In this document: positions 23,967 through 31,241 of the stretch, one piece after another
Position numbering within the stretch: the first letter of the stretch is position 1
Layout: the number at the start of each line of letters is the position of its first letter
Assembly (NCBI GenBank): GCA_050292235.1
Contig: JBNKLG010000019.1
Coordinates: 1 to 38,417 of the forward strand
Source: JBNKLG01 sp050292235
GTDB lineage: Bacteria; Pseudomonadota; Gammaproteobacteria; Chromatiales; Chromatiaceae
Length of the DNA: 38,417 bases
Reading direction: 5' to 3'
The notes under the pieces: model-generated
The model's database searches: none
The model's input: the letters and a program-made list of their open reading frames with translations, nothing else
Told to the model about the DNA's origin: nothing
Position numbers and translations under genes: made by a program

Positions 23967-24623
23967 TCACGTGTTGGTTATTTCAAAGGCATTTTTTTCT
24001 ATAGAAAAGCGAGCCTCTGCTGAAGAGTGCCCAGATCCAATATTCAGCGGGGTAAATGTTGTCAAGGTCGGCGCACAATTTGCCTGTATCATTCCCTTAT
24101 TGGTCGGTAGCAGGAGTTCTCCAGGCAACACCAATCCCGAATCGATGTGACTATCCTGTGCAAAATTGCCAGCGCCTAACCAATAATATTTCTGGGCACC
24201 AATAAATGCCGTTTCATTTGTATTCAAAAATCTTTGGTCAATCGGGCATTTTGCTGCGGCACCATTCAGGGTGACCGATTGAGCCAGGCCTACAACCACC
24301 CGAGTAGAAGTGCTATTGCGAATACCATAGTCGAAGTCGTTAAGCTTACCTCCTGAAACAAACTTCTCTCCATTAAAGACAAGCAGGGTATTTTTTATGA
24401 AAACAGTCTCGGAAAACAATCCAGCTTCTTGGCATTGACAGGTTGTAGCCGGATATAGGTTGGCATACGCCCAGACCGAACCCAACTCAACCACCGATGG
24501 CAGAGCCGTATCATAAAGGTAACAAATACAGCATACTGCGAGATCACCAGACCGAAAGGGACCAAACAACAAAATATAATATCCCTGCAGCTGGCTTGCC
24601 CCATAAATGGTCAATGTAAACAA
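23967..24623 (-). CDS. Unknown protein, probably beta-rich, first gene of the cassette
   Basis: The 218-aa frame has no ATG until about residue 180. The best start is TTG 24623, preceded at 6 nt by AGGGGG. The N-terminus FTLTIYGASQLQGYYILLFGPF reads as two beta-strands; GLAQSVTLNGAAAKC and QKYYWLGAGNFAQDSHIDSG follow. It contains seven cysteines, including CCICYLYD and CQCQEAG. No signal peptide is evident, though the start is hydrophobic. I do not recognise the family; an open frame without stops upstream of the TTG leaves room for a truncated or differently started protein. Transcribed ahead of the other cassette genes. Confidence 0.5.
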   Translation of the reverse strand: MFTLTIYGASQLQGYYILLFGPFRSGDLAVCCICYLYDTALPSVVELGSVWAYANLYPATTCQCQEAGLFSETVFIKNTLLVFNGEKFVSGGKLNDFDYGIRNSTSTRVVVGLAQSVTLNGAAAKCPIDQRFLNTNETAFIGAQKYYWLGAGNFAQDSHIDSGLVLPGELLLPTNKGMIQANCAPTLTTFTPLNIGSGHSSAEARFSIEKNAFEITNT

Positions 24624-24732
24624 TGGCCACCCCCTGTTACAAAAAACACTCTTTATCTCAATATCAAGTAGCGTGGATGATGTACTTAACCATTCAACTC
24701 AGCACCCATCAATGCAAAATCCAACAAATAAG

Positions 24733-24748
24733 GGCATATTGCATGCCA
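24733..24748 (-). promoter_or_regulatory. GGCAT inverted repeat, possible -24/-12 promoter or operator of the cassette
   Basis: On the minus strand TGGCATGCAATATGCC places GG and GC at sigma-54 spacing but has ATGC instead of TTGC. It is also a perfect GGCAT-N5-ATGCC palindrome. It lies about 110 nt before the first cassette start. Confidence 0.35.
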
Positions 24749-24961
24749 GAAGGGGAAAACCAGAAAACAGCCACCTCTATAAAATTAATTATTATTTAAA
24801 TTCATATAGATAAAAGGAGGATCGTAGATCATTAACATCAATCTGACAGACCAGAAAAAAATGAATAATATCTCTCATCATTGATAACTGGACGATACCG
24901 TCCACATCCAACATACCTATTGCCCTCTGGCATCCAACTTGTCTCAGATTATGATTTATGA

Positions 24962-24987
24962 GGCATAAACAGAAAGGCACTTATGCC
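24962..24987. promoter_or_regulatory. GGCATAA-N12-TTATGCC inverted repeat
   Basis: Perfect 7-bp arms. The right arm with flanks (ACTTATGCCAA, 24979-24989) is identical to 11 nt in front of the DUF917 operon (27216-27226). Candidate binding site of a common regulator. Confidence 0.4.
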
Positions 24988-25226
24988 AAATCATGAAGAA
25001 TCGACAAGAATGCATTGCAAAACAGAGAGGGATATTACAGTAGTGATATCGAAATAAAATCAGTCAATCATATTTGGCCAGAACAGCCATGACGATAAAG
25101 AGGAGAAAATACTGAAAAGAGAATTTCGTAAGATGGACGCAACCTGACAGGTAGCCTATGGAAAAGCTGCAACCTGTCAAGTCAAATTTCTAGCTTCCAC
25201 AAACCAAACTATTACCATGTATTACC

Positions 25227-25955
25227 TCAGAGGCAACAATCTTTTACTTTGCTATAACAAAGACCGCTCTGCCTGTAACCATTGCGGACCAACAACATGA
25301 GATAACTGAAAGCAGTCATATTGGGGTCCATGACAGGAATATAGCCGCCATATTTTTCTGACAGCAACGCACTGACGTGCCTCGACACGCCAATAAAACC
25401 CGTACAGCCAAGAATGAAAGACTGGGCGCCATCATACTCTATGGCCAGATCACAGGCTTGATAGACCATAGCGATCACCTCTTCCGTATTCGCAAGATCC
25501 TTTACAGGACAGTTGATATTGCGAATGGAGGCAAAGTTCTCCATCAGGCCAAAAGCCCTAACATGCTCGCGCTGCATGCCGACCGTACTATCCAGTATAG
25601 TGATAATGGAGAAGCGCTCCGACAGCATCATGGCCGTATAGGCGCTGGCCCTGAAGCCACCGATAACGGGAATATCCACCACCTCCCGAGCCGGAGCCAC
25701 ACCACACATGTCAAAGTCGGTCACAAAGATGCCATCGAAACCCTCTTCCTCGGTCTCTTTGGCCAGATTAACGACTCCCAGGGCATTTTGCGCAAGATTA
25801 TAGCGATTTTCGATGCAGTCATTACCACTGGTAATATTCTTCACATCGTAGAACACATCAGGCGATACAACCGGTTTGACAGCATCCTTTATGCGCTGAT
25901 TAAAACTCTCAGTGTTGGCTGGCACGATAATACGAACCCTGTATTTCTGACTCAT
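25227..25955 (-). CDS. Asp/Glu/hydantoin racemase-family protein with displaced catalytic cysteine
   Basis: The 242-aa protein has the racemase superfamily layout: RVRIIVPANTESFN at the start, DGIFVTDFDMCGVAPAREVVDIPVIG in the middle and SFILGCTGF near 180. In hydantoin racemases the first catalytic cysteine precedes FGDPG. Here that position is Asp80 and a cysteine occurs four residues later (Cys84), while the second, Cys184, is in place. So it may not be a classical two-base racemase; a decarboxylase- or lyase-like use of one cysteine is possible. It follows the DUF917 gene by 9 nt with GGGAGATG as ribosome site, so it is the second gene of that operon. Confidence 0.8.
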   Translation of the reverse strand: MSQKYRVRIIVPANTESFNQRIKDAVKPVVSPDVFYDVKNITSGNDCIENRYNLAQNALGVVNLAKETEEEGFDGIFVTDFDMCGVAPAREVVDIPVIGGFRASAYTAMMLSERFSIITILDSTVGMQREHVRAFGLMENFASIRNINCPVKDLANTEEVIAMVYQACDLAIEYDGAQSFILGCTGFIGVSRHVSALLSEKYGGYIPVMDPNMTAFSYLMLLVRNGYRQSGLCYSKVKDCCL

Positions 25956-25964
25956 GTCATCTCC

Positions 25965-27161
25965 CTATGCTGATGTTCCGCTAAGCTCTTCTATAGGCCG
26001 ATACTGACCGTAATAACCCAAGGTCTTGAGCAAATCTTCAAATACTGGAAGCAACCCATTTTTCTTACTGCGTAGAAACGGCTCAGCAGCTATGCCAACT
26101 ACGGAAACCTTTTTTCCAATCAATTTCTTACTAAGGCTACCCGTCTCATCCATGACATCACCAACGGAATAGACCTTCTGTTCATCGTCAACAAAAAATG
26201 TAATTGAATCGGGCGCCATGACCAGCGGTTGAGTAGAATGGCTGCTCCAGGCAAGAAGTAATTCATTCTGGTAAATATTGATCAACTTGTGCTTCCCATC
26301 ACTGATGGTAATAACCCCGTGATCAAACCCTCCTGCAGTAAGACTGGTGCAACCCTTCTCATCGAAGCTTCCCTGAAAAAGCCTATAGACTTTCTTGCCT
26401 TGCTTGCGCAGATATTTTATGACTGTATTCAAATCCTTGGATGCAATCCGCTCACCAACCTCTTTGGCCAATGTCAATGATCCGGTCGACTCAATCGCCT
26501 TGCGCATCTGCTTTGCAGTCATCACCCAGGTTGCCAGACCCGCGATATTATTAAAATACTGGATATTCAACATCTGACGGGCAATCTGCTCAACAGTCGC
26601 GGCATCAGAAACCTCGTGGCTCTGGGCATTCTCCTCATCGATTGAAAGATCCACCAAAAAATCACTGCCATTGGCCAGAATCGTCGGATCGCATGAAATG
26701 CCGTTCGCAGCAAAACTGAGCATGGTCAATTCAGGCACTGCCCGTCCAGCGCCATCTCCATCCATCACCTTCAATCCGAGACGACTGGCCACCAGACAGG
26801 GCACAACTGAGCTGAGTGCCCCGATCTCGACAGGAATGACATATTTGAGCCTCTTGCCACCCTTTTTCAGAAACTGCTGCACCTTCTCCACAGCACGAAC
26901 CGCCCCCTCGGGATACTTGACCGTTTTGATCGCTTCAGGGGCACCCATATAGGCGACAACAACCCCATAGGCCTTATCATCGATATGATCGATCGTCTCG
27001 ACTTCAAAACTTGGATCCTTGTAATAGTCTGACTGAATAAAATGATCTGACAGATTACGGCCAGATTCATAAGTACCGCCGCCGCCACTGGCCAAAAAAG
27101 CCCCCCCCTTTGCAATGTTTTCCAAATCAGTCTGATTCAATTTTTTTCTCTTATTACCCAT
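25965..27161 (-). CDS. DUF917 family protein (S-methyl-thiohydantoin-desulfurase-like)
   Basis: The 398-aa protein starts with LNQTDLENIAKGGAFLASGGGGTYESG, the glycine-rich opening of DUF917, whose N-terminal domain is now named after S-methyl thiohydantoin desulfurase. AYMGAPEAIKTVKYPEGAV and MDGDGAGRAVPELTM are further family blocks, and GVITISDGKHKLINIYQNE begins the C-terminal domain. Members act on hydantoin-like or thiohydantoin-like rings and often neighbour hydantoinases. With the racemase-family protein behind it, a small pathway for a hydantoin or thiohydantoin compound is likely, but no hydantoinase A/B or permease is nearby. AAGGA precedes ATG 27161. Distinctly AT-richer than the core genes. 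Confidence 0.85.
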   Translation of the reverse strand: MGNKRKKLNQTDLENIAKGGAFLASGGGGTYESGRNLSDHFIQSDYYKDPSFEVETIDHIDDKAYGVVVAYMGAPEAIKTVKYPEGAVRAVEKVQQFLKKGGKRLKYVIPVEIGALSSVVPCLVASRLGLKVMDGDGAGRAVPELTMLSFAANGISCDPTILANGSDFLVDLSIDEENAQSHEVSDAATVEQIARQMLNIQYFNNIAGLATWVMTAKQMRKAIESTGSLTLAKEVGERIASKDLNTVIKYLRKQGKKVYRLFQGSFDEKGCTSLTAGGFDHGVITISDGKHKLINIYQNELLLAWSSHSTQPLVMAPDSITFFVDDEQKVYSVGDVMDETGSLSKKLIGKKVSVVGIAAEPFLRSKKNGLLPVFEDLLKTLGYYGQYRPIEELSGTSA

Positions 27162-27209
27162 TTTCTATTCCTTAGAATTGTTGATTGAAGCTAGCAGGGA
27201 ACAACGCTG

Positions 27210-27225
27210 AGCATAACTTATGCCA
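27210..27225 (-). promoter_or_regulatory. Candidate sigma-54 (-24/-12) promoter of the DUF917 operon
   Basis: On the minus strand TGGCATAAGTTATGCT has GG and GC exactly 10 nt apart, as in TGGCACG-N4-TTGCW. The first T of TTGC is A and the CG after TGGCA is TA. A start about 12 nt downstream leaves a leader of some 37 nt before ATG 27161. It also contains the palindrome GCATAACTTATGC. An ATATC-AAAAG-GATAT inverted repeat 60-75 nt upstream (27284-27298) might bind the activator encoded next door. Confidence 0.45.
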
Positions 27226-27380
27226 ACAAAAGATCGTGCAAAATCAGTGGGAGAAACAAGCTGGATAACGCATCACTTCCTCCATATCAAAAGGATATTT
27301 CACATCCTGAAAAGGAAAAATTTAAGCGAAAAACGGATGGATCCGGCCATCTATTGTCACAAAGTGGACAGATTCGACCA

Positions 27381-29681
27381 CTATCGAAAGGCTATTTGGC
27401 CATTGTCAATCTTTGCCAACAGCGATTGGGCATCAGCCAATTCCAGATAGGGCGATTGTTCAGTAAAACGGAGTACAACAGGAGTCAGAACCCTGCGTGC
27501 CTCCCTGTTCTGGTTGTTGCAGTGGTGGTAATTGGCAACAATATGAGCCACCTTCAACTCAGCAGCCTTGGAGCCGCGCGCCTCAGCCTCAGCCTGTGCC
27601 TTCTTGAAGTCTGCATGCGCTGCCTCGACATGACCGAGCAACCCCTTCAACCGCCCACACATGATCATCTCTTCAGCGAGATAACAGCACTCACCTTTTG
27701 TGACCGAAGTGGCTAAAGTCTGTTCAATATCATTTAGCCCCTGCTGATATTGTTGGTTGAGTATCGCAATATCTGCCAAAATGATGCCGTACATCGAATT
27801 AAAAAGCCGCCCTCGATTTCCATTGATTTTCTCCCTGAAAGCCACCTCAATCATCTCCTTGGCACACTGGTAGTCTCCCTCAGCAGCAAGCCTATGGCCA
27901 AGAAACATCTCAGCCATGCCATCAAAAAACGGGAAGCCGTGCTTTATCGAAACGGACTTCAGCTCATCTGCATAGCCATAGCAATCCCCAAGATCTCCCA
28001 TCTTATAACTCACCCAGGCACCAGCCTGTAAAGCCGTTGCCAAACTGAAAGGATGGTTGATCTCACGTGCGTAGCGCATCATGGTTTTAAGACTGTCTAC
28101 CGCTACATTTATCTTCCCCAACTGAAAAGATACCAATGATTTAAACATCAGATAGTAGACAAAGGGATCATGACCAAAGTCGATCACAATACGCTGATCA
28201 TGATGATATGAATCGATAAACTTCTGTAGACTCCGGCATGTTGACTCGAAATCGCCGAGCCAAAACTGAGTATTCGCCATGGAGATGGCGGCATAAGCAA
28301 TGATATTTGGATTATTGATGCGCTCCCCTTCGCGATAATAGGACTCGCTCGTACCAAGCGCCTTGTCCAACTCCAGATTAACAAGCTGATTTACCCACAA
28401 GCCGAACTGAAGCGAGCCGACTTTCTCTGGACCATCAAGTTTCTTGGCAAGATTTTGAGCATTATCGTATAGAGAGACAACTTCCGAATGGTTCCAACCA
28501 TAAATATTGCGCAGACAGCCACTCAGTTTCAGAAGAACATTCAGCTTTATATTGCTGAGTTCTTGGGAAGAACCATGGCATTCCAAAAGCTGTAGCACCA
28601 AGCGTAATTGAGAGGCTGCCTCTTTGTAATCGGAAACAACCATCATCTTTTCAGCCTCATATTGAAGCTGATATATCTCATCAAACTGCTTTTCGAAAGT
28701 CGCTAACCGGCGTTCAATGTATTTCCGGTGAACCCCCAATTGCCTGGCAGCAGCGCTCTTGTTCCCATCGGCATTCTTCAATGCCAGTTGGATGGTTGCA
28801 TATTCGATCGCCTCAAGCTTTCTCGGAACATCAAGTTTCAACAGTCTGGATGCCAAATCGCTCAGTTGTCCCGTGAAATCGGCATCGTTATCGATGGTGG
28901 TGTATTTTTTTACCTCATCGGCATTGATTGGATTGGTATCGGACATGACAGCCATCCGCTCAACAGTATTTTTCAATTCACGGACATTGCCTTTCCATGG
29001 CGCCCGTTCCAGCTGTTTCAGAGCAGCGGGAGAAAAAATAATCGGCCTGCTGCACTTTTTTCCAAAATGCTCAGCAAGTTGGGAAATGTCTTCACGTCGT
29101 TCAGCCAGAGCGGGCAGTATCAACTGGACAATGTTCAATCGGTAGAACAGATCTTCCCGGAAACGTTTTTCTTCGACCCTTTTCACCAGATCAATGTGCG
29201 TCGCAGCGATAACCCGCCCGCGGAATCTATGGTTTACAGCACCGCCAACAGGACGAAATTGGCGGCTCTCAAGTACCCGCAACAACTTTGTCTGCTGCCA
29301 AAGTGGCAGTTCAGCGACCTCGTCCAAAAAGAGCACGCCGTCAGCTGCCAATGAGAAATAACCTTCCTGTTTGTTGGTAGCGCCTGTAAAGGCCCCTTTT
29401 TCGTGGCCAAACAACTGCGACTCAATCAGTGCTTCAGGAATGGCACTACAATTGACATCCAGAAATGGGCTTCCTTTTGGCGAACCGAGCCGGTGCACCA
29501 GGTTGGCGATGACCTCCTTACCTGCTCCGGTTGGACCGGTGATTAAAACGGGAAGATTTGAGTTTGCTGCGCGCTCGGCCTCGTGGACGAGCTTCTGCAT
29601 GGCGGGGGATGTGCCGATAACAAGATCATCCACTGTCGCTGGAGATGATACGGCAGCATCTTGACAGAAAACATCCTTCAT
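27381..29681 (-). CDS. Sigma-54-dependent activator with C-terminal TPR-like domain
   Basis: The 766-aa protein has no receiver or PAS input domain. The AAA+ domain (about 20-260) starts at once with VIGTSPAMQKLV, Walker A GPTGAGKE, the sigma-54-contacting HEKGAFTGA, Walker B LFLDEVAELP and WKGNVRELKNTVERM. A Fis-type helix-turn-helix follows (GNKSAAARQLGVHRKYIERRL, near residue 315). About 420 residues of helical repeats then run to the end (for example YAAISMANTQFWLGDFESTCRSLQ), resembling the TPR-like sensor halves of MalT-type regulators. Sensing from the C-terminus is unusual for this class. It is upstream of, and collinear with, the DUF917 operon, which it probably controls. A strong GGGAGGT precedes ATG 29681. 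Confidence 0.88.
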   Translation of the reverse strand: MKDVFCQDAAVSSPATVDDLVIGTSPAMQKLVHEAERAANSNLPVLITGPTGAGKEVIANLVHRLGSPKGSPFLDVNCSAIPEALIESQLFGHEKGAFTGATNKQEGYFSLAADGVLFLDEVAELPLWQQTKLLRVLESRQFRPVGGAVNHRFRGRVIAATHIDLVKRVEEKRFREDLFYRLNIVQLILPALAERREDISQLAEHFGKKCSRPIIFSPAALKQLERAPWKGNVRELKNTVERMAVMSDTNPINADEVKKYTTIDNDADFTGQLSDLASRLLKLDVPRKLEAIEYATIQLALKNADGNKSAAARQLGVHRKYIERRLATFEKQFDEIYQLQYEAEKMMVVSDYKEAASQLRLVLQLLECHGSSQELSNIKLNVLLKLSGCLRNIYGWNHSEVVSLYDNAQNLAKKLDGPEKVGSLQFGLWVNQLVNLELDKALGTSESYYREGERINNPNIIAYAAISMANTQFWLGDFESTCRSLQKFIDSYHHDQRIVIDFGHDPFVYYLMFKSLVSFQLGKINVAVDSLKTMMRYAREINHPFSLATALQAGAWVSYKMGDLGDCYGYADELKSVSIKHGFPFFDGMAEMFLGHRLAAEGDYQCAKEMIEVAFREKINGNRGRLFNSMYGIILADIAILNQQYQQGLNDIEQTLATSVTKGECCYLAEEMIMCGRLKGLLGHVEAAHADFKKAQAEAEARGSKAAELKVAHIVANYHHCNNQNREARRVLTPVVLRFTEQSPYLELADAQSLLAKIDNGQIAFR

Positions 29682-29800
29682 GGCACCTCCCTATCCCATT
29701 ACTTATCAGCCACCTCCTAACATAGCCGATTTCACTGTACCTTCAATGAAGTTTTTCACCGAAGGCGACAGAAACGCCAGTCCACAGAGCCTAAAACCTT

Positions 29801-31105
29801 TTAGCGGCGCGTCAAAAGGGCATTTACCATCTGCAAGTCATCTACTGAGAGAATGCCCGCCGCCTTTTTCAACCTCAAACCATTGAGCAGGTAGTTATAG
29901 CGTTCCAAAGCCAGGTCGCGTTCTGCCTGGAGCAGGTTGCGTTGTTCATCCAGCACATCGACCAGGGTACGAGTACCCACATCAAAACCAGCCCGGGTAG
30001 CCTTCAGAGAGCTGGCGGCCGAGCGGGTGGCCGCCTCCAAGGCCTTCACCTTGCTGATGCTGGCATCCACACCACGATAGGCATCACGAACCTCACGACG
30101 CACTGCCCGGCGCACCTGCTCTTGCTTCTCAGCAGCAGTGGAAAAATCGTGCCTGGCCTGACGCGTTTGAGCGCTGGTGGCACCGCCACTGAAAACCGGC
30201 AAAGTCAGCTCAACGCCAATACTGGCATCGTCAAAATCACTGCTATAGATATTGGCATCGGTATCTCGGGTAGAACCACTTGCCACCAAGTCTAAAGTCG
30301 GCAAATGACCGGAACGCTGCAGATCGATATTCTCCCTTGCTGCATCCGTTGATTTTTTTGCTGCAAGAATCTCCGGGCTCTGCATCAGCGCCCGCTGAGT
30401 CCACTGCTCAATGCTACTGGGCTTTGGACTTCTCATGGGAATTTTCGCACGCAGGCCCGCCAGCGAGTGATCGGGAAAAGGGCCGACAATCTCCCATAAC
30501 GCCTCCCAGGCACTATCCACTGCAGCGGCAGCACTGATCTTTTCTGCCCGGGCCTGGTCATAGGCAGCCTGAGCCTGATGCACATCGGTAACCGCTATCA
30601 GACCCACATCGAAACGCTGCCGGGCCTGCTCCAGCTGACGGCCAATGGCCGTGACATTGGCCTTGGCTGCGTGCAGGGTGTCCTTGGCCCCCAGAATATT
30701 GAAATAGGCCTCAGCCACACGCAGCATCAGGTTGATGCGCTCGGCACGATACTGGGCATCTGCGCCTGCAGTATTCGATTTGGCCACACCCAATTGAATC
30801 CAACGATCAAAACGCAACAGGGCCTGCTTCAGACTGATAGCGGCCTGACCGGTGTTATAGGTCTCTCTGACAGAACCCCGTCTTTCACTCTCACTGCGAG
30901 TGAAATCCCCGGAAACATTGATTTGCGGCAGCAACTGAGAGCGGCTGATGTTGTAGTTTTCAGCCATCGAGTCACGACTGGAACGAGCTGCCTGTAGTTG
31001 CGGATCGCTACCGACAGCCATGTCGTAGATTTGCATGAGGTTTGCTGCTGACGCCTGTCCTGAAAAAGCTGCCAGCAACACTGCTATTGAGAATCCTCTC
31101 TTCAT
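29801..31105 (-). CDS. TolC-family outer membrane efflux protein
   Basis: The 434-aa protein has a signal peptide (MKRGFSIAVLLAAFSGQASA, cleavage before ANLMQIYDMA). Two repeated halves are each rich in coiled coil: ARSSRDSMAENYNISRSQLLPQIN, RVAEAYFNILGAKDTL and FDVGLIAVTDVHQAQAAYDQARAEK in the first, and ARENIDLQRSGHLPTLDLVASG, FDVGTRTLVDVLDEQRNLLQAERDLALERYNYLLNGLRLKKAAG in the second. This is the TolC pattern for trimeric channels through the outer membrane. Met1 of the open frame (31114) is less likely than ATG 31105. It is divergent from an ABC exporter; a small CTAAAA-GG-TTTTAG stem overlaps its stop codon. Confidence 0.92.
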   Translation of the reverse strand: MKRGFSIAVLLAAFSGQASAANLMQIYDMAVGSDPQLQAARSSRDSMAENYNISRSQLLPQINVSGDFTRSESERRGSVRETYNTGQAAISLKQALLRFDRWIQLGVAKSNTAGADAQYRAERINLMLRVAEAYFNILGAKDTLHAAKANVTAIGRQLEQARQRFDVGLIAVTDVHQAQAAYDQARAEKISAAAAVDSAWEALWEIVGPFPDHSLAGLRAKIPMRSPKPSSIEQWTQRALMQSPEILAAKKSTDAARENIDLQRSGHLPTLDLVASGSTRDTDANIYSSDFDDASIGVELTLPVFSGGATSAQTRQARHDFSTAAEKQEQVRRAVRREVRDAYRGVDASISKVKALEAATRSAASSLKATRAGFDVGTRTLVDVLDEQRNLLQAERDLALERYNYLLNGLRLKKAAGILSVDDLQMVNALLTRR

Positions 31106-31241
31106 CCGACACAACCCATAAAAATTCTTTTAAATTTAAAGATATAATGGCACTTTCAAATGCAACAAGTTCGTCAATTAACCCATCACATTTTCCCACC
31201 ATGTTAGAGTAGAGTGATCATTCTAAAACGGAATCGCTACA
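31106..31241. promoter_or_regulatory. Divergent tolC-like/ABC exporter promoter region
   Basis: An AT-rich 136-nt spacer with a 12-bp palindrome TTTAAATTTAAA (31129-31140). On the minus strand TTGTTG, 16 nt and TATATC could be a promoter for the outer membrane protein gene. Nothing clearer is seen for the ABC gene. Confidence 0.3.

Larger units (their letters stand above)
24624..25226. other. 600-nt AT-rich intergenic region upstream of the cassette
   Basis: No convincing gene. It holds inverted repeats of the GGCAT type (24733-24748, 24962-24987). It also has a TGACAGGT/ACCTGTCA inverted repeat (25145-25152 with 25172-25179) embedded in a direct repeat of GCAACCTG (25139 and 25169, 30 nt apart). 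It must carry the cassette promoter. Confidence 0.6.

Noticed and set aside
21022..24623. Prophage
   Set aside because: Only one phage-type domain (tail collar); no structural, lysis, replication or integration genes.
24792..24980. 62-codon minus-strand frame upstream of the cassette
   Set aside because: No ribosome site, random-looking composition, covers the inverted repeats.
25145..25179. TGACAGGT/ACCTGTCA stem as terminator of the racemase gene
   Set aside because: Loop of 19 nt and no T-run; kept only as an unexplained repeat.
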